Below the pieces are notes generated by a model. That model saw nothing but the letters and a program-made list of their open reading frames with translations, was not told the DNA's origin and did not search any database. From NCBI GenBank assembly GCA_036279975.1, contig DASURP010000042.1:1-12532 (forward strand): a stretch of DNA of 12,532 bases, written 5' to 3'. The position numbers and the translations under genes are program-made. Of this stretch, positions 1-5,656 are shown piece after piece; the first letter of the stretch is position 1; each line of letters opens with the position of its first letter. The stretch comes from 66-474 sp036279975 (lineage in GTDB: Bacteria > Pseudomonadota > Gammaproteobacteria > Xanthomonadales > Rhodanobacteraceae).

Positions 1-35
1 AAAAGAGGACCAACCAGCAAAGCTGCCAACCTCAT
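1..35 (-). CDS. Start of a further cassette gene, cut by the window edge (unknown product)
   Basis: An ATG at 35-33 on the minus strand opens a frame that runs off the left edge. The visible residues read MRLAALLVGPL, a short basic start followed by a hydrophobic run like the beginning of a signal peptide or membrane anchor. A good ribosome binding site (AGGGGG) sits 8 bases before the ATG. The start follows the end of an attC site (59-128) by only about 24 bases, which is where the gene of the next integron cassette is expected. Product unknown. Only 11 full codons are visible, so this rests on start signal and context. Confidence 0.45.
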   Translation of the reverse strand, partial: MRLAALLVGPL

Positions 36-58
36 GGATCGATCCCCCTGCTTATGAC

Positions 59-128
59 GGCTAACGCCCGAAATCAGCGGCGCGAACCCGCGTAGCGGGT
101 GAGCGTCCGCTGGATTGAGATGTTAGGC
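59..128 (-). other. Integron attC recombination site, about 70 bp
   Basis: Read on the minus strand, the site opens with an R'' box GCCTAAC (128-122) and closes with an R' box GTTAGCC (65-59). Between them lies an imperfect inverted repeat: on the plus strand CAGCGG pairs with CCGCTG, and a second inner stem ACCCGC / GCGGGT closes on a short loop. This is the R''-L''-loop-L'-R' plan of attC sites, which the integron integrase recombines as folded single strands. It begins 20 bases after the stop of the hydrolase gene (148-816, minus), the standard cassette arrangement. The R' box departs from the GTTRRRY consensus at one late position but keeps GTTAG. Confidence 0.85.
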
Positions 129-147
129 AGCAGTGCACTGATTGACC

Positions 148-816
148 TCACAAGGCGGGTACGTCCTTCAAGAATGCGAGAGTCCTGTCCCAAGCCAAGC
201 TCGCTGCCTCTGCGTTGTATGCCAGCGAGCGGTCGGGCTCGAAGAACCAGTGCCCAGTGCCGCCGTAACGATAGAAGGTGGCAGCCCGACCAGCACGCTT
301 CAGGGCTTCCGCCAGACTATCAACGTCGGCTTTTGATTCAAACTCGTCATTTTCGGCGAAGTGGCCAAGGTAAGCCGCTCTTGAGCCACTAAATTCCTCT
401 GGCCCGGTTCCATAAAAGACAACAACCTGACGGACGTGTTCAGGATCGGTGACAGAAGCCTCCAGTGCGTAATGCGCCCCGAGCGAGAACCCAATGGCCG
501 CGAGCCCCCGGTTGGCTTGCCCAGTGTGTTCATTGAGGAACATTGCTGCACTTGAGACCTCTGCCCTGGCTTGACGGCGATTGGCCTTGAGCGCTTTGCT
601 GAGCTCCTCCGCAGCGGCAATCGTGCCGGCGACCTTGCCGTGATAAAGATCCGGCGCAAATGCTACGAAACCGGATTCAGCAAGCTGTTTGCAAACTGTC
701 CTTATGGTGTCATTCAACCCCCACCAAGCATGGAGGACCAGTATGCCTGGTCCGGTGCCAGAAGGCGGAATGGCAAGAAAGCCCGGTGGGTGAGAATGTA
801 TCAAGTGGAACTCCAT
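148..816 (-). CDS. Dienelactone-hydrolase-family alpha/beta hydrolase (integron cassette gene)
   Basis: A 222-residue alpha/beta hydrolase, close to the usual 230-240 residues of the dienelactone hydrolase family. Visible family marks are the early strand and oxyanion region around LHAWWGL (28-34), the APDLYHG stretch (54-60), a nucleophile elbow GFSLG with Ser111, an acid at Asp157 in ENDEF, and His189 in GTGHW. The triad thus appears to be Ser-Asp-His, whereas classical dienelactone hydrolases use Cys. The substrate cannot be read from sequence; a cytoplasmic esterase or lactonase acting on small molecules is plausible. There is no signal peptide. The gene is a single cassette: one attC lies 28 bases upstream (844-900) and its own attC follows its stop. 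Composition is clearly more AT-rich than hrpA or the mur genes, consistent with acquisition by recombination. The ribosome binding site is weak, so expression may depend on an upstream promoter. Family call strong, function uncertain. Confidence 0.88.
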   Translation of the reverse strand: MEFHLIHSHPPGFLAIPPSGTGPGILVLHAWWGLNDTIRTVCKQLAESGFVAFAPDLYHGKVAGTIAAAEELSKALKANRRQARAEVSSAAMFLNEHTGQANRGLAAIGFSLGAHYALEASVTDPEHVRQVVVFYGTGPEEFSGSRAAYLGHFAENDEFESKADVDSLAEALKRAGRAATFYRYGGTGHWFFEPDRSLAYNAEAASLAWDRTLAFLKDVPAL

Positions 817-843
817 CTGGACTTGCCAGTCGCTCGACCTGCT

Positions 844-900
844 GCCTAACGCCTGAGTTAAGCGGCGGCGAAGCCGTCCGCCTTGAACGAATTGTTAGGC
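844..900 (-). other. Integron attC recombination site, 57 bp
   Basis: On the minus strand the site starts GCCTAACAATTCGTTCAAG and ends with GCTTAACTCAGGCGTTAGGC. R'' GCCTAAC (900-894) and R' GTTAGGC (850-844) are perfect complements, and the interior folds into a GC stem around a GAA loop on the plus strand. Both outer arms look very like the roughly 60-bp attC sites of aadA-type cassettes in mobile integrons; this comparison is from memory, not a search. It follows the stop of the small lipoprotein gene by 16 bases and precedes the hydrolase gene. Confidence 0.93.
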
Positions 901-916
901 GCATTCGGCCTGTTGG

Positions 917-1201
917 CTATTTCGAAACGCATTTGAAGTGCAAGGTTGCTGCACCTTCATGTACGAACGGAACTGCGTGTTGCGTCTCAACGTTAATGGT
1001 CTCAACCGATTGCCCTTTACGAGCGCAAAACTCGTTTGCCTCCTTATATATATCAAGTTTGACGCCCTCCGGCGTGCCGAAGATACCTGCGGCGCTCTGC
1101 TTCGATATTAAATACGTTCCACGATCTGCCGGGACAACCCCAGAAGATGCACACCCGACAAGCAGAAGGGTCAGGCAAAGTACGATTGCGAATGCTTTCA
1201 T
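917..1201 (-). CDS. Small predicted lipoprotein, hypothetical (integron cassette gene)
   Basis: A 94-residue protein with a lipoprotein signal: Met-Lys, a hydrophobic run to about residue 15, then a lipobox L14-V15-G16-C17. The mature protein would start with lipidated Cys17 followed by Ala18, so export and probable outer-membrane anchoring are expected. The mature part is about 78 residues, with a GTYLISKQSAAGIFGTPEG segment (28-46) and two further cysteines in EFCARKG and near the C terminus (HFKCVSK) that might form a periplasmic disulfide. I do not recognise a named family, although small exported proteins of this style are common in Xanthomonadales and in cassette arrays. A GGGAAA-type ribosome binding site precedes the ATG. 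The gene fills one cassette, with an attC (844-900) behind it and an R'-type core site (1245-1251) ahead of it. The DNA is markedly AT-richer than the flanking core genes. Confidence 0.8.
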   Translation of the reverse strand: MKAFAIVLCLTLLLVGCASSGVVPADRGTYLISKQSAAGIFGTPEGVKLDIYKEANEFCARKGQSVETINVETQHAVPFVHEGAATLHFKCVSK

Positions 1202-1244
1202 GAGCAGTTTCCCGTTTACGATAGAAACTAGGTAACGATGTGAA

Positions 1245-1251
1245 GCCTAAC
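1245..1251 (-). other. Isolated integron core site (R' half; attI remnant or degraded attC)
   Basis: On the minus strand this reads GTTAGGC within GGCGTTAGGC, identical in its core to the R' box of the attC at 844-900, and it lies 44 bases before the lipoprotein gene. It marks the boundary where that cassette was inserted. No matching R'' box (RYYYAAC) is found within attC distance on its upstream side. The adjacent stretch holds only a short stem (GCCCC / GGGGC, 1261-1275). It could be the cassette-proximal part of an attI site or a decayed attC. Confidence 0.6.
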
Positions 1252-1284
1252 GCCAATTCTGCCCCAAGATGGGGCGATGCCCCG

Positions 1285-1313
1285 AGTATTACGCGCGGCG
1301 AGCTGCATCGCAA
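1285..1313 (-). promoter_or_regulatory. Possible promoter facing the cassette array
   Basis: On the minus strand a TTGCGA box (1313-1308) and an AATACT box (1290-1285) are separated by exactly 17 bases, each matching the sigma-70 consensus at 4 of 6 positions. Transcription would start about 25-30 bases before the integron core site and read into the lipoprotein and hydrolase cassettes, the position of a cassette promoter (Pc). The match is modest and was judged by eye. Confidence 0.35.
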
Positions 1314-1491
1314 CAGGAAAAATCCTGCGCGAAGACAACCGCTTGGCCGTTTGGCACAGGGGCGCCCACAAGCAGGCTCTCCACGTTATCAGCCGGGATG
1401 GGGCACTATCGATTTCGCAGAGACGAATGCCGGTGTAATGACGTGCGTGGGACCCGCGCCATGCGGGTTGGACCCGGGATGGCGCACCTAC

Positions 1492-1525
1492 TGGTTCAAT
1501 CCAGCCTGGTTCGCTGGGAGAACCA
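1492..1525. repeat. Nested inverted repeat downstream of hrpA
   Basis: TGGTTC (1492-1497) pairs with GAACCA (1520-1525), and inside it CCAGC (1501-1505) pairs with GCTGG (1513-1517). A second small stem lies nearby at 1452-1468. There is no T-run, so it is not a typical intrinsic terminator. It may be an intergenic palindromic repeat or an mRNA-stabilising structure at the end of the hrpA transcript. Confidence 0.4.
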
Positions 1526-1643
1526 TCGCCGAGGCGGGCCATTGACGGCTGGTATCGGGTGACGCGGTAGCGGCGGCGGCTGACCGGATCTGGCCGAACC
1601 CGGCCCGACGGCTGCTGCCGGAAGGAACGGCCGGCCGGCGTCG

Positions 1644-4600
1644 TCACTTTGAATCGAGGGCGGCCAATGCTTGCGCCATGCGCTTGCCGGAAACCGGCTC
1701 GGCGGTCCTGAGTTCCTGCGCGAACACCGACACGCGCCACTCCTCGGTGAGCCAGCGCAGCGTCTCCACCGCGTCCGACGCAACGCCCGACGCCTGCGCG
1801 TCCAGCACCGCACGCCAGTACGGCAGCACCTGTTGCATCCGTGAGTGATCCCGGGCGGGATCGGCGCGCAGTTTTTCGGCGCGCAGGCGCATGGCCTTGA
1901 GGTAGCGCGGCAGCTGCGCGAGGCGCGCACGCGGCAATTCGCGCAGGAACCCCGGCGCCAGCAGGGCTTCGAGCTGGCCGCGCAGATCGGCGTAGCTCGC
2001 TTGCGCCTGCCCCTTGATTGCAGGCTTCAGCCACGGCTGCAAATCGGCCAACGCCGCGAGAATCGGTTCGGCCAGCTTCAGGCGTTCCAGCGCCGCGCCG
2101 AACAGCCCGCGCGCTGCGTCCTCGCGCAAAGCTTGCCAGGCCGCACGGTCGCGAACGTCGAGATCGTGTTCGTGCACGAGATCGGCGAAGGCGCCCTCCA
2201 CGATGTCCTCGCGCAAGGCCTCGACGCGGCCGTGCGGCGCGAACGCCAGCGCGAGGCGTTTCTGCAGCGGCAATTGTTTTTGCGCGCGCCTGGACTCGCC
2301 GGCCAGCGACAAGCGCAGCAGGCGTTCGACGCCCTTGCGGTGCGCGGCGCCGGCCTCGCCGCTGTTCTCGTACACGCGCAAGGCCACTGCGGCGCCCAGA
2401 TCGACCAGCGCGGGAAAGGCGGGCATGCCGCCGCGCGTTGCGACGACTTCCGGGACTCCGTCGAAATCCCAATCGCGCACGTCTTCGCGGGTCGCGGGAC
2501 CCTCGGCCTTGCGCGAAAACGCGGCACGCGCGCGCTCGGCCCAGCGCCCGCGCAGCGCGTCGAGATCGCGCCCGGCGGCCAGCAGCTTGCCCGACTCGTC
2601 GCGCACTTCGAAACGCATCCGCAGGTATGCAGGCAACTCGACGCCATCGAAGGCGCCGGCAGCCACCGCGACGCCGGTGATCCTTGCGAGGAACGCGGCC
2701 AGGCGCGCGGCCAGCGGTTCGTCGCGCGGCGCCTCGGCCTCGACGAATGCGCGCGCGAATTCCGGCGCCGGCACGAAGTTGCGGCGCAGCGCCTTGGGCA
2801 AGCCACGCAACAGCGCGGCGACCTTGTCGGCCATCAGGCCCGGCACCAGCCACTCGCAGCGCGCCGCCGGCACGGCGTTCAACAATGCCAGGGGCAGCCG
2901 CAGGGTCACGCCGTCGGCCTCGTCGCCCGGCACGAAGCGGTAATCGAAACGCAGGCGCTGGCCCGAAACCTCCATGGATTCCGGGAACGCGCCGGCGTCG
3001 CCGTGTGCGCCCGCCTCCAGCACATCGGACAAGGACCAGCGCAACGCGGCACGTTCGGGGGCCGACGCGCGCCGGTACCACGCGTCCAGCCCCGCGCGGG
3101 TCGAGATGTCCGCCGGCAGCTTGCCGGCGAAGAAGGCGGCGAGGTCTTCGTCGGACTTCAGCAGGCCTTCCCGGCGCTGCTGTGCCTCCAGCTCGCGCGC
3201 TTCGTCCAGTACCCGCGCATTGGCCGCCACGAAATCGGCGCGGCAGTCGATCTCGCAACACGCCAGCGCCTCGCGCAGGAAGATCGCGTGGGCCAGCGCC
3301 GGATCCTGCTTCGCAAACATGACACCGCGCCGTTCGACCAGCACCAGCCCGTGCAGCGACACCTGCTCATAGGCCTGCACCGCGCCGCGCGTCCGTGACC
3401 AGTGCGGATCGCTGCAGGTTCGCTTCAGCAGGTGCGTGGCCTGGCGCTCGATCCATTCCGGTTCGATGCGCGCGCACTGCATGCCCCAAACCTTGCCCCC
3501 GAGGTCCAGGATCTGCGCCACGAACAGCCACGCCGGCGGCTTTTTCGCCAGCGCCGAACCCGGAAACACCTTGAACCTGCGCTCGCGCGTGCCGCGATAA
3601 ACGCCCTGCTCGTCCTTGCGCGCCACATTGGTGGGCAAGCCGGCCAGCAACGCAAGATGGATGGATTGGTAGGGCCCGGGATCGGGGGTGGGTAATGGGG
3701 GCGCGCTTGCGAAACCATCCGGATATTTGCTGTCGGTAGCAGGTCCATTCCGAGCGGAGCGCCCCCGCTGCCCGTCCCCCGTCTTCCGCTCCAAAAGCAA
3801 CTGCCGATGCAGCTCGCGCCACTCGCGCATGCGCATGAACGACACGAAACGCTTCGCGCACCAGTCGCGCAGTTTCGACTGCGCGAGTTCCTCGTGCGCG
3901 GCGCGGTACGCGTTCCAGAGGTCCAGCACTCCGATGAAATCGGATTGCGGGTCGGCGAATGCCGCGTGCGCGGCATCGGCCTGCTGCTGCTTGTCCGCCG
4001 GACGTTCGCGCGGATCCTGCGTGCCGAGGAAGGCGACGATCGGCAGCACCTCGCCGAACACGCCCAGCCGGCCCGCCTCGATGAGCATCCGCGCCAACTG
4101 CACGTCGATCGGAATGCGCGCGAGCTGCTTGCCCATCGGCGTCAACCGGCGTGCTGCATCGACCGCGCCGATCTCCGCAAGCCTGCGCCAGCCGTCGTTG
4201 ACGGCGCGCGGATCGGGCGGATCGATGAACGGGAAAACCTCCACGTCACCGAGGCCGAGATCGAGCATGCGCAGGATCACGTCGGCCAAGGCGCTGCGCA
4301 GGATCTCGGGGTCGCTGTACGCCGGCCGCGCGGCAAAATCGGCTTCGCCATACAGGCGCACGCAAATGCCGGGCCCGACGCGCCCGCAGCGTCCGGCGCG
4401 CTGGTCGGCCGCGGCCCGCGACACCGGCTCGATGCGCAGGCGTTCGATCTGGCTGCGGCGCGAATAGCGCTTGACCCGCGCATCGCCGGAATCCACCACC
4501 CAGCGGATGCGCGGCACCGTCAACGAGGTTTCGGCGACATTGGTGGCCAGCACGATGCGGCGCGCCGGACCAGGCTTGAACACGCGATCCTGTTCCTGCA

Positions 4601-5591
4601 CCGACAGCCGCGCATACAACGGCAGCACCTCGGTGTGGCGGTACTGCCGTCGCGCCAGCGCCAGGTGCGCATCGCGGATCTCGCGTTCGCCCGGCAGGAA
4701 CACCAGCACGTCGCCCTTCGGGTCTTCGCGGGTGACTTCATCGAGCGCCGCGACGACGCGTTCGGCCAGGCCCGCCTCGGCCTCCGGTGGCCGGTAGCGC
4801 ACCTCCACCGGCCAGGCCCGACCCTCCACGGTCACCACCGGTGCGCCGTCGAAGTGTTCCGCGAAACGCGCGGTGTCGATGGTCGCCGAGGTCACGATCA
4901 GCTTCAGGTCGCGGCGGCGGCGCAACAACTGCTTCAGGTAGCCGAGCAGGAAATCGATGTTGAGGCTGCGCTCGTGCGCCTCGTCGAGGATCAGCGTGTC
5001 GTAGGCGGACAGCCAGCGGTCGTGCGCCATCTCCGCCAGCAGGATGCCGTCGGTCATGAACTTGACCAGGGTGTTGTCGCCGAGCTGGCGGGAGAAACGC
5101 ACCTCGTAACCAACGATGCCGCCCGGCTCGCCGCCGAGTTCGTTCGCGACCCGACGCGCCATCGCGCGTGCGGCGAGGCGTCGCGGCTGGGTGCAACCAA
5201 TCATGCCGGCCACGCCGCGCCCGGCGGCGAGGCACAGCTTCGGCAATTGCGTGGTCTTGCCGGAACCGGTTTCGCCCGCGACCACCAGCACCGGGTGCTT
5301 GCGGATCAGCCCCGCGATTTCGTCCACGCGCTGCGTGATCGGCAGGGACGCGTCCAGCGTGACCGGCGGCACCTGCGCGGCACGCGCCTCGCGTGCCGCG
5401 ACCGACACTGCGATGTCGTGCGCCAGGGCCCGCAACGCGACCGCCGAAGGATTGCGCTGCACCCTGCGCAGGCGTGCGCGCAAACTGCCGGCGTCGCGGC
5501 CCAGCGCATTGGCAAGCAGGCGTTCCAGTTCGCGCGGGTTCGGCGGGGCGGCGGGGGGCTTGGCGTCGTCGCGGGTCATCGATCCGTGCAT
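1644..5591 (-). CDS. hrpA: ATP-dependent RNA helicase HrpA (DEAH box)
   Basis: A 1315-residue DEAH-box RNA helicase, matching the roughly 1300 residues of E. coli HrpA. Motifs in order: Walker A GETGSGKT (106-113), DEAH (203-206), SAT (235-237), the ATNVAETSLT segment (349-358) and motif VI QRAGRCGRVGPG (397-408). The helicase-associated HA2/OB region follows, containing LALLAGLPTNVA and the FPGS and KKPPAWL stretches. The long C-terminal half corresponds to the domain specific to bacterial HrpA (DUF3418). HrpA unwinds RNA using ATP and has been linked to mRNA processing and translation-related quality control. The first ATG (5591) is preceded by AGG at a 7-base spacing; an in-frame ATG at 5579 is an alternative start. 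Between about residues 604 and 640 there is a low-complexity insertion, annotated separately. The gene is divergent from the M13 peptidase and is followed by the cassette array. Confidence 0.97.
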   Translation of the reverse strand: MHGSMTRDDAKPPAAPPNPRELERLLANALGRDAGSLRARLRRVQRNPSAVALRALAHDIAVSVAAREARAAQVPPVTLDASLPITQRVDEIAGLIRKHPVLVVAGETGSGKTTQLPKLCLAAGRGVAGMIGCTQPRRLAARAMARRVANELGGEPGGIVGYEVRFSRQLGDNTLVKFMTDGILLAEMAHDRWLSAYDTLILDEAHERSLNIDFLLGYLKQLLRRRRDLKLIVTSATIDTARFAEHFDGAPVVTVEGRAWPVEVRYRPPEAEAGLAERVVAALDEVTREDPKGDVLVFLPGEREIRDAHLALARRQYRHTEVLPLYARLSVQEQDRVFKPGPARRIVLATNVAETSLTVPRIRWVVDSGDARVKRYSRRSQIERLRIEPVSRAAADQRAGRCGRVGPGICVRLYGEADFAARPAYSDPEILRSALADVILRMLDLGLGDVEVFPFIDPPDPRAVNDGWRRLAEIGAVDAARRLTPMGKQLARIPIDVQLARMLIEAGRLGVFGEVLPIVAFLGTQDPRERPADKQQQADAAHAAFADPQSDFIGVLDLWNAYRAAHEELAQSKLRDWCAKRFVSFMRMREWRELHRQLLLERKTGDGQRGRSARNGPATDSKYPDGFASAPPLPTPDPGPYQSIHLALLAGLPTNVARKDEQGVYRGTRERRFKVFPGSALAKKPPAWLFVAQILDLGGKVWGMQCARIEPEWIERQATHLLKRTCSDPHWSRTRGAVQAYEQVSLHGLVLVERRGVMFAKQDPALAHAIFLREALACCEIDCRADFVAANARVLDEARELEAQQRREGLLKSDEDLAAFFAGKLPADISTRAGLDAWYRRASAPERAALRWSLSDVLEAGAHGDAGAFPESMEVSGQRLRFDYRFVPGDEADGVTLRLPLALLNAVPAARCEWLVPGLMADKVAALLRGLPKALRRNFVPAPEFARAFVEAEAPRDEPLAARLAAFLARITGVAVAAGAFDGVELPAYLRMRFEVRDESGKLLAAGRDLDALRGRWAERARAAFSRKAEGPATREDVRDWDFDGVPEVVATRGGMPAFPALVDLGAAVALRVYENSGEAGAAHRKGVERLLRLSLAGESRRAQKQLPLQKRLALAFAPHGRVEALREDIVEGAFADLVHEHDLDVRDRAAWQALREDAARGLFGAALERLKLAEPILAALADLQPWLKPAIKGQAQASYADLRGQLEALLAPGFLRELPRARLAQLPRYLKAMRLRAEKLRADPARDHSRMQQVLPYWRAVLDAQASGVASDAVETLRWLTEEWRVSVFAQELRTAEPVSGKRMAQALAALDSK
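3675..3782 (-). other. Low-complexity in-frame insertion within hrpA
   Basis: About 37 codons between K603 and Y641 encode a Gly/Pro/Ser/Asp-rich linker (ending PLPTPDPG). It falls where other HrpA proteins have a short loop between the conserved REWRELHRQL helix and the YQSIHLALLAGL helix. The DNA has runs of G and C (on the plus strand GATCGGGGGTGGGTAATGGG) resembling intergenic DNA rather than the surrounding codon-biased sequence. The frame stays open, so the protein should be intact. The exact borders are estimated by comparison with E. coli HrpA from memory. Confidence 0.5.
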
Positions 5592-5656
5592 TCCGGAACC
5601 TGAAAGTCCAGCCGGTTTGGTGCATCATCGGGATTTTCCCACACCGGACGCCTCCC
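5592..5656. promoter_or_regulatory. Divergent intergenic region between hrpA and the M13 peptidase gene
   Basis: Only 65 bases separate the two divergent start codons, so promoters for both genes must lie here or inside the coding starts. The region is slightly AT-richer than its surroundings and contains a small near-palindrome GGGATTTTCCC. I find no -35/-10 pair that I would defend on either strand. Confidence 0.35.

Larger units (their letters stand above)
1252..1643. other. Gene-free stretch between the cassette array and hrpA
   Basis: About 390 bases lie downstream of hrpA and upstream of the first cassette. I see no convincing gene: open frames here are short, Pro/Arg/Gly-rich and lack start signals or recognisable motifs. 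In particular there is no trace of an integron integrase, which would normally sit here reading away from the cassettes. The stretch holds a possible cassette-facing promoter (1285-1313), a short stem (ACCCGC 1452-1457 with GCGGGT 1463-1468) and a larger nested hairpin (1492-1525). No canonical terminator with a T-run follows hrpA. Confidence 0.6.

Noticed and set aside
1245..1473. A long attC pairing the core at 1245-1251 with GTTGGAC at 1467-1473
   Set aside because: The span of about 229 bases exceeds the known attC size range, and the inner L boxes do not pair.
1240..1545. Plus-strand open frame of 101 codons between the cassettes and hrpA, considered as an integrase remnant
   Set aside because: It contains none of the tyrosine-recombinase motifs expected of IntI and looks like random Pro/Arg-rich translation.
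1228..3261. Long minus-strand open frame (677 codons) overlapping the hrpA 3' half and part of the cassette region
   Set aside because: Arg/Ala/Gly-rich out-of-frame reading of hrpA. It crosses unrelated intergenic DNA and has no ribosome binding site or recognisable domain.
3807..5603. Long plus-strand open frame (598 codons) opposite hrpA
   Set aside because: It is a shadow of the GC-rich hrpA gene. It is His/Arg/Gln/Ala-rich, has no family motifs, and the minus strand carries full helicase motifs over the same DNA.
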